A stretch of 21,190 nucleotides of DNA. It comes from Penium margaritaceum. Its lineage: Eukaryota > Streptophyta > Zygnematophyceae > Desmidiales > Peniaceae. The DNA is taken from NCBI GenBank assembly GCA_023375785.1, contig SZWC01003636.1, forward strand, positions 29,191 through 50,380, written 5' to 3'. How positions within the stretch are numbered: the stretch's first letter is position 1; every line of letters begins with the position of its first letter. A model generated the notes under the pieces. That model saw only the letters and a list, made by a program, of their open reading frames with translations, was not told the DNA's origin and ran no database searches. A program made the position numbers and the translations under genes. Shown here in pieces: positions 8,200 through 17,990 of the stretch.

Positions 8200-8880
8200 G
8201 AAGTTGCTATGTCTACTATCTTCCGTCAACGTTCTTTTCGGGCATGATGCAGAGCCATGCACCTAAAGGTGCGTACCATGGAGATGTTAGGCTTGTCATC
8301 GTGCCATGCATGGATGGGTATCATGCTTGGTAGGGACACGTGTGGCACGTGGTTAGGTACCTACACTGCTTGCGGAAGTGGAAATGGCCACCACAAGTTA
8401 TCGAGTTGCGCTCCTAGCAACATCGACTTTAGTACCTCTTGCATTGTGCAGTTTTCTATCTCTACTATGCCATTCTGCTACTAGGTGTATGGTGTGAAGA
8501 GCCACTGCACGATGCCAAGGTCTTCAAGCTAAGTGGAAAACTCCGTGCTGGTGTCCTCGCCAGCATCGTCTTAGCGTAGAACTTGTATTTTCTTCTTACT
8601 TTCTCTCTCGGCCATCACAAGCCACTTCAAGAAGCATGATGGAGCTTCATCTCTTGTACGGAGAGGATAGCTCCACACTATCCTTGTGGCATTGTCCACA
8701 AAGAGAAAAAAAACCGATGTCCTCCATAGATTGTGGTCGTTGGTAATGGTCCACATATGTCGGTGTGGACCAGCTTCAGCTTTTGGCTGACATCGCATTT
8801 TTTTTCCACAGGAAACATCTGTCGTGGTAGTTTTACCCGCATGTAGTCTTGATGAAGCTCTGCTCCATTCGTACAACGAC
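8200..8880 (-). pseudogene. copia integrase core, broken
   Basis: The minus strand shows LVHTDICGP (first catalytic Asp, 8759-8761), then a frameshift at an A-run (8706-8713) into FLFVDNATRIVW. The second Asp is at 8568-8570 (after a TAA at 8571-8573), followed by PYT-stop-stop-QNG (TAG codons at 8478-8483) and the catalytic Glu at 8460-8462. The second Asp and Glu are separated by 35 codons, the canonical spacing. The C-terminal part has IHAWHDDKPNISMVRTF, matching the copia AWHGKKPNVSHLRVF-type block. Confidence 0.9.
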
Positions 8881-8914
8881 TTTCTTTGATATCAAGAGCA
8901 TTGACCTACTCGTG

Positions 8915-9244
8915 CTATTGCATTATGTGTACAATTTTGTTGTTGATGTGGCCGAGCCATTTGTGCCACAAGCTGAGCTCTACGCAAAAAACCTGGTAGA
9001 GACTAGCTGCTGCAAAGGGCGTATTTAGCCCTCCCGTTAGAGCTGGTGCTACAAAGTTGAGCTTTATCATGCCTTGCGGAAGAAGGCGACCTTTGGCAAA
9101 GGTCTCGCCTTCACGGCTCAAGGTGACATGTTGTCCATTGCTGACGATCCCTGTGCCCCTCTTCATTAACTGTCCAAGTGTTAGGAGATTAAAAGCGATC
9201 TCAAGTATGTAGAAAAAAGTCCCCAAACATGACCTTGGCACCAT
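8915..9244 (-). pseudogene. copia gag-pre-integrase segment
   Basis: A minus-strand open piece of 109 residues contains AFNLLTLGQLMKRG and LWHKWLGHI. These are the family's conserved NLLSxGQL block and the WHxxLGH that begins the integrase zinc-binding region. It follows the protease fragment and precedes the integrase core in the expected order. Confidence 0.88.
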
Positions 9245-9245
9245 T

Positions 9246-9420
9246 ATACCTTGTCATTGTCATCTTTCTTTTGCCTAAAAAAAGTGCTTGCCACTTGTTG
9301 GCCACCGTGACGAAGCCTTTGGAGTATGGGTCCAGCTCATGGAGGCAGACCTTGTCATGGGTGATGTGAGGATTGCATCCACTATCAAGGTACCACAGGT
9401 AGGTTGAGCGGACCAGCTCA
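9246..9420 (-). pseudogene. copia aspartic protease fragment
   Basis: The minus frame reads LWYLDSGCNPHIT, with the catalytic Asp-Ser-Gly at 9378-9386, and stays open towards the gag-pre-integrase segment. The DSG triad is followed by the usual CxxHIT, the hallmark of Ty1/copia proteases that cut the gag-pol polyprotein. The domain reads on in frame for about 45 codons. Confidence 0.88.
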
Positions 9421-9634
9421 TCACACTACTTGGTTGAGATCTAGAAGAGAGATATTGTGTAGTCAAACTGCTTCTCTTTGCTTGAATCCTCTTTCCTTGC
9501 CTCTTTGTTCTCGCTTCTCATAGGCTGCTTCTCCTTGTTACTAGCTGCTTTCTCCTCCCCTTTTCCTCCTGAGTTGTTTGCTGTATGATGTTGCTATCGC
9601 CTTGCTTGCTCCTCATCCCACATCCATTTCTTGT

Positions 9635-9673
9635 ACTCGAGCTTTATGTACCCAAATTCTTACAATAATGACA
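9635..9673 (-). pseudogene. gag zinc knuckle (CCHC), broken
   Basis: The minus strand reads CHYCKNLG, then a one-base frameshift, then YIKLEYKK. Set against C-x2-C-x4-H-x4-C, the His and final Cys positions are both Tyr. Such a knuckle would bind the element's RNA in intact gag. Its place about 250 bp before the protease is as expected. Confidence 0.65.
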
Positions 9674-10246
9674 CGAAACTACAAGACATGATCCTACGTT
9701 CTGGCCGTACGCGCATGGATCCTCATGTTCATCCACATGGAACTGAGTCACGATTTGTTTTGTTCTTAATGGTGAGCAAATCACATGTCTCAAAATTTGA
9801 CTGAATTAATGCCCTTTACAGAGGTGGACATTGTAGACATATAATTTCATCATAAGTGAAGGATGAAAAATCATTTTTGTTCCTTTTTGTACTATCGTAT
9901 ATTGTACACGTCTACAAGATTATCTTCAACTTGTGTGAATGTTCAGTAATGGTTATGCCAAGTGTGTAGAAGGAAATCTACTTATGTGTGTGACTTTCGT
10001 GTTTTCTGTCATATGCCTACAAATTGTTTTATTAAAATATTTTATTTCCGTTTATGGTGTATGAATAAAGATAGACAAATATGCCTCTCCACTTATTTCA
10101 TCTACTAAACAACCCTCTTTGTGGTTCACAGTTTAGGAGTGGCATCATGTGTAGAGTAAAGATGAGGAAGTTTGTACAGAATTCGAGACATTTACTTTGT
10201 GCCTCTGTGAAAGGTTTTTAAACATATGTATGTCAATAACGGTATG
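9674..10246. other. AT-rich flank, nothing recognised
   Basis: Upstream of the zinc knuckle one expects the rest of copia gag on the minus strand, but no recognisable gag was found. No ORF above about 60 residues stands out. Confidence 0.5.
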
Positions 10247-11123
10247 TGTTGGAAATATGTCACTAAATTTACACTTTCAAAGTCACATTTTCAACCAAAA
10301 TGTGGCTAAGTATGGAGTGGCCATTTCAGCACAATTTTCCAACCTCAATATATGTGTTCAAGCCTGAGATACTAGATCATTATTTTTTGTTACCTTTAGC
10401 CTGCTTGCTCCTTGCCAACCATCAAGTGGTACTTTTAGCTTTGTAGGCATTCTTTTTTGGCACATCACCAAGTAACTTCAACACATTGTCACCTCCAGAT
10501 GTACCTCTTCATCAAAAGCTACTTCTCTACTTCACCAAAAGAGTACATACCCTTCATCATGAGCAACAACTTCAAGGCCAACAAGACCCTATATTCCTTA
10601 AAGGTTTTTAATTTGAGAAGCTCAACAAACAAAACTACGTCATTTCCCTTCCACTAGGAGATGGTGTCCATACTAAAGCTCAACACAAGTTGTAGGAGCT
10701 GGAACTATTGGTTTTGGCTCCACATCATAGGCCATAATTGTGTTGATTGTACTTCTGTGTTATCCAACTTCTTTGAGACACTCTCCTCACTTAGTCATCA
10801 CTGCATTTAAAGTTCTGTTGATTTGTGTAAGTCTTTGGTCGTCCCTAGCTTTGGGGTGCGACTAGAATGTGTATTCATGCTTATATAAAGTGTGTATAAG
10901 GTGTTCCTATCAATCTATCGTAGATTGGTAAATCTATGTGAATGCCTAGTGTGAATTTACACTAGGAATTAATGTGTTAGACGGTTGATTCTTTTGTTTT
11001 GTGATGGAAGAACGACCAATTAGAAGGTCGTCCATGTACTAACCAAAGTTCACGTGACAATATTCAAGCTTCCTGTCAAAGTTCAAGAGCACACTTCAAC
11101 GCGTGTCATATTAAATTCCAACA
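10247..11123 (+). repeat. 5' LTR of the non-autonomous element
   Basis: 877 bp, TG...CA ended. It matches the 3' LTR along its length, clearest at 10320-10680 against 11980-12310 and at 10770-11090 against 12400-12730. A TATATAAAG box lies at 10882-10890, leaving about 240 bp of transcribed LTR. Confidence 0.8.
10882..10890 (+). promoter_or_regulatory. TATA box in 5' LTR
   Basis: TATATAAAG stands at the place where the 3' LTR has TATGCATAG and the internal copy has TATGTAAAG. Only the 5' LTR keeps a good core promoter. Confidence 0.45.
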
Positions 11124-11135
11124 TGGTATGAGAGC
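11124..11135 (+). promoter_or_regulatory. primer-binding site (tRNA-iMet type)
   Basis: TGGTATGAGAGC directly follows the 5' LTR and matches TGGTATCAGAGC at 11 of 12 positions. Confidence 0.8.
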
Positions 11136-11170
11136 ATGAGGAAGAGATCCTTCTTCACAAGAAAGCTATG

Positions 11171-11480
11171 CTACTTGTCTTAGTCATCCGTGGTTACGAT
11201 GTTCTAGTGAGTTTTGTAAGTGTAGGGACATTTCTCGCTCCGTGATACTTTTGGAATGTGCATTTTTGCTTATGTAAAGTGTGCATAGGGTATATACATC
11301 GATCTATGTGATATTGGTGAATTTACATGCATGCCTAGTGTGAGTTTTGCACAAGGAATCAATGTGTAACAAACTTTTCTGTTGTGTGAAAAACGGAAGA
11401 TTGTTCGACGCTGATCCATCTTGTCGTTGAATTTTGCTCGACAGTGTTCAAGTTTACAATACAATTTCATGAGGATAGCA
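11171..11480 (+). repeat. third, partial LTR copy inside the internal region
   Basis: This segment is collinear with 10793-11090 of the 5' LTR and 12440-12735 of the 3' LTR. Shared anchors include the TATA-region GCTTATGTAAAGTGTGCATA, GCCTAGTGTGAGTTT and TTCATGAGGA. It corresponds to the 3' third of an LTR and is followed near 11492-11506 by GATGATCAAGCTC, which could be a decayed second PBS. Confidence 0.7.
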
Positions 11481-11898
11481 TAGTCAAAAGCAAGATGATC
11501 AAGCTCAAAATGCACCTTTGAAGTGGGAACGACAGAGACGGCGGTGACGAAAAAGTTTCAAGTGTATCAAAAGCTTTCTGTCCAATTTAGGTTTTGCAAA
11601 CTACAAAAGTAGCGCAAAAATCAAACGGACCTCTCATTCATTGCAAGTTTGATTTCAACAACAAGGTATCGTATTTATCTTGTTTTCATGCTTCCTCCGA
11701 AGAATACATATTCATGCCCCAAAGATCTCAAATAAGTCAAAAATCTTCTCTCAAAATATTTGAATAAATAAAACAATTTTTTTTGGTCAAATCCACCTTT
11801 TACAAGCATAAAGGCTCATCAACATCCCTCCCAATAATAACATTTTCGAAAAATAGTTCATAAAATATCTTATCAAAATGGTTAACCGTTCATTAATC

Positions 11899-11907
11899 AA
11901 GGGGGAG
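11899..11907 (+). promoter_or_regulatory. polypurine tract
   Basis: AAGGGGGAG directly before the TGTTG of the 3' LTR, a typical copia-like plus-strand primer. Confidence 0.8.
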
Positions 11908-12766
11908 TGTTGAAAATTGGTGGATCAAATTATAATTCAAAAGTCGAATAGTTTACCAACTTTTTGCTCTTTAAAGTGGATGTTTTAGCATCATTTCCAT
12001 CCTCAAGTCCCGTGTTCAAGCCTTATATATAGAAACATTTTAGTGTAACCTTTAGCCTCCCGGATCCTTGCCAACCATGAAGTGGTACCCTTACCTCTGA
12101 AGGTCCTCTACACCACATCACCAAAGAGCTTGAACTGATTGCCACCTTCAAATTTACCTTTTCATCAAAAGATACCTCCTTATATCACCATAAGAATACA
12201 TACCCCTTCATCATCAGCAAGAACTACGAGGCTAAAAATACCCCAGACTACTTAATGTGTTTTGCTTGAACAACTCAACACAAACCATAATGTGAGTGCC
12301 CTTACACTGGGATTTGGTGTCAACAATCAAGCTAAATACAATTTTGAGTAACTTGCACAAATGGTTTTTTTTCCTTCGTAACTATGTAGGGTTGTATGGC
12401 GGTGTTCCCAAACTTGTGGGAGACACTCCTCGGTATGATTCATCACTGTTTATAACGTTCTCGTGAGTTCTGTAAGTCTAGGTTCATCCCTAACTTTAAT
12501 GTCTTGCTTGAATGTGTGTTTCTCCTTATGCATAGTATGCATAAGGTTTTATTACCAGTCTATGCGAGACCGACAAATGTATGTGAATGCATAGTGTGAG
12601 TTTGAACGAGTAATTTATATGTAAGACAGACTATTTTGGTTTCATGACATGCGAACGACCACTTTGAAGATCGTCCATCTACTAGTCAAAGTTTACTTGA
12701 AAATATTCAAGTTTTCTGTCAAATTTCATGAGGAGGTTTCACCCCCTTCCCTATCTAATGTCCACA
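11908..12766 (+). repeat. 3' LTR of the non-autonomous element
   Basis: 859 bp. The last 50 bases align without gaps with the last 50 of the 5' LTR and both end in ACA, which fixes the boundary. Confidence 0.8.
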
Positions 12767-12771
12767 ATATG

Positions 12772-15700
12772 AATGAACTCAAAACTGAATCAACAGCAAG
12801 GATGTATCCACAAATGTGGTGTTGTATAGCCATTAGGCATGTACCTCACATGAATTGAGAGTAAGTCAAAGATCAATATTCATTGTAGGCTACTTATATT
12901 CACTTAAGTACATGTGAAAGGGCATGGATCTTCATGAGAGAGGCTTCTAAAGAGATTATTTCATAGCGTCAAAGGGAAATATATACAAAGGAGAACATAA
13001 TTATCCACTTCTTCAACATAGCTTAAAGTACAAAAGAAGGTAATGAACACACATGCAAAACACAATGGATGAGGCTTTTTGAGTAAGACTTGTGCAACCG
13101 TATTCTGCTAGCTCAATTCGAAAACGACTTGAGGATGCATAGTGGTTGTAATATCAACAAGATAGTTGTAAAACACACGTGAGGAACTTGCATAACCAAT
13201 AAAATGGGTTGATTGGGTTGATGATAGTTGCTTTTGGCTAAATATTCGCCTTAAAGTTGCATGTTGTCCTCAAAGTTGAAAAGACTCATTGAACTTAAGG
13301 AGTAAATGAAGAATTCAAGATCACTAAAATGTTGAAGGTACCACTTTTATAGAGGACATGTTATGATGGAAGTTGACCGACCACCCTCTTGTAAGAAGCT
13401 CAAATGTAAATTTACTCATAAATCCGTCATGCAATCATTTTCTCATGTAACGGTGACTTCACTTAGAAAGAGTTATGTTCTATGGGATACGTAACATTTA
13501 CATGCATCTCAAGCAAACAACAATACTTACACTTATTTCTCCTTACAATTATCATATACGGTATGCTTAAACAACAAAGCAAGTACCTTGATAAAGACCC
13601 ATGGCAAAGACGGTTGGACAGTGGATCTCTTATTATGAAATATTGCACGTGGAACATGGCATCATTTCATTTCATTTTATTTTACGTTATTGAATATTTT
13701 TATGTTTACTATGAACTAAATTGAATTTCTCATAAGGTCAATGAACAAATAACTTTTTGATTTTGAGAAAAATGTATGATGTTTTCATCATTCATATTTT
13801 GAATGACAAACTTTCTCCTTGGATTCTTCAACAATTAAAAAATATGATTTTAGTTTGAAACATTTTCCAAGATATATCCAACAACATATTCCAAAATCAA
13901 AATAGATGAAAATTCAAATTAGCTGTTCGCATATATACAACAAAATCCTTTCAAAAAGCCCTTTTTTATTGAAAACGTAAATATAACATAGCAAAGTATC
14001 ATGAAGACGATGAATTTTGGCTGGTTTGAATTTGTTATATCTGTCATGGCTGGTTTTGTCATGTATGTAGCCACATGAGATAAATATGCCAAGTATCTAA
14101 TTGTATTTTTCATGATGCTATAACTTTTTTTACTCATTTTAAAATAATTTTTGCAACCTTAGGATATTGAAATAGCAATTTTATAATGAGAAGCCTTTGT
14201 ACCAACATTGTGCTGATGCTTATATTAGAAAAAATTGATATATGTAATTTTTTTGACAAACATATGGTATTACGATGAGAATTTTAATATGAGTTTATTT
14301 ATTTTGATTCACTTGAATTGAGAAAATCAAAATTACTTTGAGTTTATAAGAAATTCTAATTAACCCTACACTTTTGCGTGGTTTCTAACGATTTGATTGC
14401 ATATACATGTGTTGAAAAACTATTTACTTAACAAACTGTATAAACCATGAACTTTTCATACATAGTAATGATGCATTAAAACCCCTTTTGCACAGGTTGT
14501 ACGTAGAATACATGATTTACCATGTTTTCTACATGGTTTGATGAACTAGCAACAATTTGTTCTTGCGGATCCTTAAGCGTTTTTGCTAAAAATGGATGAG
14601 ATTGAAGTATAAATGTGAATGAGACTTTGGCCAATAACCCATAAGGAGATTTTAAAAATTTCAAGGTTCTTTGCCAATGATTGAGAGGGTAGGGTACTCC
14701 CCTTATGACGCATATGTTTTGAGGGGGGAGAAGGTTCTTTTTTACTAATCACTTGAATTAAGATTCATGAACAATAGTTTGCCTATCTATGGGAGGAGTG
14801 CGGTGGAAGCGTGATGAAGGGCACACAATGAACCTATCCTCAAATGGAAATATGCTACTAGTTTAAGCTGATGCCTTCTTGGTATTGGATAAAATGGACT
14901 AACGATTATCCGAGTAACATATCTTCAAGGAGAACCCACTAGGAGGTATTTTCTGCTTAGACCATATAAAAAACTTCAAAAAATCATCTAAATCGGATTT
15001 CTTGACTAAAATATTTTATGGGAAAACCGAGGCATTATGTCTTGGGTATCGAGGTAGTGGATACGCCGTTCACATCCATATTATCACAACATTTGAAAAG
15101 TTATGCATCATTATCATATTAACATATAACGATTTCCAAGATGCATAAGTGGGAATAGGTTGGTATTGAATATTGAAACCAAAGGCAAATTTACATCTCT
15201 TATGTAAATTTTGTAGTAGTATTTACATCAGAAAAAGATAATTAATGAAGATCATGAACTTGCTCGGGGGATGCTTCAACGAGTTGATGTTAATGGAGCC
15301 ATAAGGTGATTTGCTTGTATGAATTAATGCTACATTTGATATTCTGGCATATAGTAAATATTTACAAGGTTGATGAAGTTTAACAGAACGGCAAAGGGCT
15401 GTATATAAGGTACATCCAAAGGCACTCGATTGAAGTGAAAGAGGTTCACACTGGTATAGTAGGAAAGGAAAGGTTGTTTCTATCATAATCCTTGACGTGG
15501 AAATGTAGCAACCTCAAGGCACCTTAGTCTTAATGAAATCAACCCCTGAAGTAGTAATGAGGCACCTATCTCATGCGGACCATGTGTTGCAATGATTTTG
15601 GTTACGTAACGACTTGGATACAGGATTGACTACCTTGTTATTTGCATAAACACATGGGCAGTTTCATAACCATATGGGTGATTATACACATATTTCAAGA

Positions 15701-17030
15701 AGTTAACTGGTTGATGGTAATGAATGGAAAATGAAGGGTTTTTTATTGTCTATATTTTTTCTTATAATTGATGAGACACCTAGATGTTGAAGAGTTAAGA
15801 TAAATGAATGGGTTTGCTTTATTTGAAAGATTTCAATTAAGATTCATAGAAGAGGAAGTGATATCGGCCAAGTACCCCTTAGTCAGAGGTTAATTGGTTG
15901 AAACTATTGCCTTAGTTTCCAATTGTTATATCAGCTTGCCTTGAGCCTTGCCCCTAAATGTATTCTCATATTACGTTGTAAGCCCTAGTTAAATGGGGAC
16001 ACGGGCTGAGAGAGGTATGATGCACAAACTAGACCATCAGAGTTAGATGTTTGTCAAACATGGTGTCTTGGTTAGTTGGTCACATGTGGACGTAATTAGA
16101 AGTCATTTGAATGAAATTTGTATAGGTGTTAAAGTCAACAATGTTTTGTAAGGGAAACCATTACCTTGCCTAGTATAAAGGATAATCATGTGCAAGGGTT
16201 ATTTCAAGTTGATGATAAAAACAACACATGTTGATGGAATCAACTATCTTGACCTCGACATCATTGACTAGTGGCTCTGATTACCTTATAAATATAAAGT
16301 TTCCTTCATTGTGCAACGCATGGTATGTTAGGATAAGTTGAATACGCAATGGGCCCTTGCATTCAAATCCCACAGATTCAATGTCGATTTAAATAATATT
16401 AGTTAACAACCATTATTGTGTAGGCATCCAACTTGGCAGTGATATGGATTTTTCCAGCCACTATTGTTTTTTACTTCCCCTCTTAAACGTTGCGTCATAA
16501 AACTATGCAAAAACCATAAAAAATTCAAAAATTAATTTTGAATTTTATGTCATCTTTGAGAAGAATTATATGTATTGGACATGTAGATACTCATCACACC
16601 TTTATGTTTGCTTACATTAGCCATCTTTTCCGTTTGATTAAACTACTTGTGGATACTACGTAAAACATGGATCCTTTAATGGATGTATTTATTCAGTGAA
16701 AATTTTAATCCATTTCATCTTTTTTCATTTCCTTTTACTATTACACGTAGTCGTAGACATATTCAACACATGCATGTGTTATCGCATGGAACACAACTTG
16801 CCTTATGTTCATTAGGCTACTTATGGAACGATAATTCAACTCAGTACACATTATTTCTATATTTGGAGTGGAGAATAATTTGTAACACCATAAACATGCA
16901 GTTCCCCTCCTTTTGACTTATTTTCCTCCAAATGTCTACCTTTACCATAGGAGTGCCGATGGAGGTAGTCTTAGATTTTGATTTATTATGGTCTCAAATC
17001 TTGATTCGAGTTGTGATTCTAAAATTTTAT
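12772..17030. other. long AT-rich stretch, no gene recognised
   Basis: About 4.3 kb with only short ORFs (up to 87 residues, 15223-15486 minus) and no convincing protein similarity in the frames I read. CpG is rare and A/T runs are frequent. Parts such as 15000-16400 are less repetitive and could be decayed retroelement coding sequence too mutated to name. A pyrimidine-rich stretch at 17036-17049 ends it. Confidence 0.55.
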
Positions 17031-17064
17031 TAATGTTTCCTTTTTCCAGAAATTGCTGTGACAG

Positions 17065-17208
17065 TTCTTGGGGAACCTGTTGGGGTATGACATGAATCAT
17101 ACTGGACTTGGGTGCTTTTCAGAAGATCAGGTTGGGTGTACCAGCCAACCAAGGGCTAGACCACGTAAAAAATTCAAGAGGTTGCTTAGTGCAGGCGGTA
17201 ATCTCTAA
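17065..17208 (+). CDS. possible terminal exon of a host gene
   Basis: A 47-codon open segment ends in TAA at 17206-17208 and is preceded by acceptor-like sites: CAG at 17062-17064 and a stronger CTTTTTCCAG at 17040-17049. If the stronger acceptor is used, this frame meets a TGA, so only the second site fits. The peptide is non-repetitive, with a Cys pair, then the basic RPRKKFKRLLSAGG near the end. No family is recognised and no upstream exon was found. It sits at the AT-rich to CpG-rich boundary. Chance is a serious alternative at this length. Confidence 0.18.
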   Translation, partial: FLGNLLGYDMNHTGLGCFSEDQVGCTSQPRARPRKKFKRLLSAGGNL

Positions 17209-17352
17209 TCTTTTGCGGCCATTGTTATTTGATTTATAACGCTTTCTTGTTGTGGGCATGCTCGTAGTTCGGAACTGTCACAGGGCACTGAGTAAGCAGC
17301 TGTAAGGAGCCGGCGGTCTTGTGTGATTTTTTGGGTCACCGTCTGGCGTTCG

Positions 17353-17625
17353 TCAGCGCGACGTTTGGATCATTCTTGGATACGTCAGCAGAATGATTTT
17401 GTGAATGTTATACAAATGTTTTTCCCGACACACCCGGAAAGTTCTTTTGGATAGTTGCAACGTTGTTTTCATTACATCGTCCTCATGTCCCTGGACGTAT
17501 TGACAATGCAAATCTAAGAACTCATTTCGAGTTTTAATGTTTGGGTAAAATAGTAGATCCTCTGTTGTCAACCGACGAAGTCGTTGGACCCAAGGGTGTG
17601 GTCCAGTGCCGCCGGGCTCCGGCAC
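17353..17625 (-). CDS. unassigned 90-residue ORF
   Basis: The minus frame runs from ATG at about 17625 to a stop near 17353. It has a mixed, protein-like composition with TTEDLLFYPNIKTRNEF and a basic C-terminal half, but no known motif. It partly overlaps another open frame on the same strand (17534-17791). Confidence 0.15.
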   Translation of the reverse strand: MPEPGGTGPHPWVQRLRRLTTEDLLFYPNIKTRNEFLDLHCQYVQGHEDDVMKTTLQLSKRTFRVCREKHLYNIHKIILLTYPRMIQTSR

Positions 17626-17648
17626 GGTATGAAAGGCGCGTTTTCAAT

Positions 17649-17777
17649 GTCTGCCGCAGAGTCTTAGGCAGACATTCCCGCGGACGCTGCCGCAGACATT
17701 CGTATAAATTTTCCCGGAAATTGGCACGTTCGCGCGTCCATTCGGTCGGCGGCCCTCCGGAATGGTCTGCGGCAGAC
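17649..17777. repeat. inverted and direct repeats of a GTCTGCCGCAGA motif
   Basis: GTCTGCCGCAGA at 17649-17660 is the exact reverse complement of 17766-17777, with a further related copy at 17686-17697. The right copy is also part of a small hairpin, GGTCTG-CGG-CAGACC. CTGTCTGCC recurs at about 17916. The whole stretch can fold extensively and may be an end of a DNA transposon or MITE. Confidence 0.6.
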
Positions 17778-17785
17778 CGTGGAAT

Positions 17786-17808
17786 TTCCATAATTTGACC
17801 AATTTTCG
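17786..17808 (+). repeat. 23-nt direct repeat, copy 1 (in small hairpin loop)
   Basis: Exact copy of 17848-17870. It is flanked by CCGTG and CACGG (about 17777-17781 and 17814-17818), which can pair as a 5-bp stem. Confidence 0.75.
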
Positions 17809-17820
17809 GCAGTCACGGTA

Positions 17821-17903
17821 ATTTTAACCGGTGGTCCGATGTGGAACTTCCATAATTTGACCAATTTTCGACCGATTGACCACATCGGACCACCGGTTAA
17901 AAT
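17821..17903. repeat. perfect 24-bp-arm hairpin with 35-nt loop
   Basis: Bases 17821-17844 are the exact reverse complement of 17880-17903. The loop contains copy 2 of the 23-nt repeat (17848-17870). The absence of any mismatch in the arms, beside old decayed elements, suggests recent origin or conservation. It could be a MITE-type element or a small-RNA precursor-like hairpin. Confidence 0.85.
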
Positions 17904-17990
17904 AAACAAAATCACTGTCTGCCAGAGAAGGCTGCCGGATGCCGCAGCGTCACAGCCAATTGTTTCTGAGGCAGCTCCGGCAAGCCAGAA

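Larger units (their letters stand above)
5850..9673 (-). mobile_element. degenerate Ty1/copia retrotransposon, gag knuckle to RNase H
   Basis: On the minus strand the domains occur in the copia order gag zinc knuckle, protease, gag-pre-integrase, integrase, reverse transcriptase, RNase H. Integrase before RT is diagnostic of Ty1/copia. Every domain is broken by frameshifts or stop codons, so no polyprotein can be made. A TRIM-like element (7547-7966) interrupts the integrase-RT linker. LTRs, PBS and most of gag were not found. The 5' end may have been lost, or separated by the plus-strand LTR element at 10247. Confidence 0.9.
10247..12766 (+). mobile_element. non-autonomous LTR retrotransposon with large LTRs and no ORF
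   Basis: A plus-strand element of about 2.5 kb. The 5' LTR (10247-11123) begins TGTTGGAAA and ends CCAACA. The 3' LTR (11908-12766) begins TGTTGAAAA and ends TCCACA. A PBS follows the first LTR and a polypurine tract precedes the second. The 5-bp flanks are GTATG (10242-10246) and ATATG (12767-12771), a target duplication with one mismatch. The internal region is only 784 bp, has no useful ORF and contains a partial third LTR copy. By eye the LTRs are roughly 65-70% identical, so the element is very old. It resembles TRIM/LARD-class elements but with unusual proportions. Confidence 0.82.

Noticed and set aside
8257-8484. Plus ORF of 75 residues
   Set aside because: Antisense shadow of the copia integrase C-terminal region.
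15910-15940. TTATATCAGCTTG as another primer-binding site
   Set aside because: It needs an insertion against TGGTATCAGAGC and no LTR end or repeat is found next to it.
16510-16545. AT-rich palindrome around AAAATTAATTTT
   Set aside because: Low-complexity A/T sequence forms such palindromes often; the arms contain a bulge and no other support.
9700-17000. CRISPR array, rRNA or other prokaryote-type features
   Set aside because: No regularly spaced short repeats or rRNA-like sequence; the window is clearly eukaryotic.
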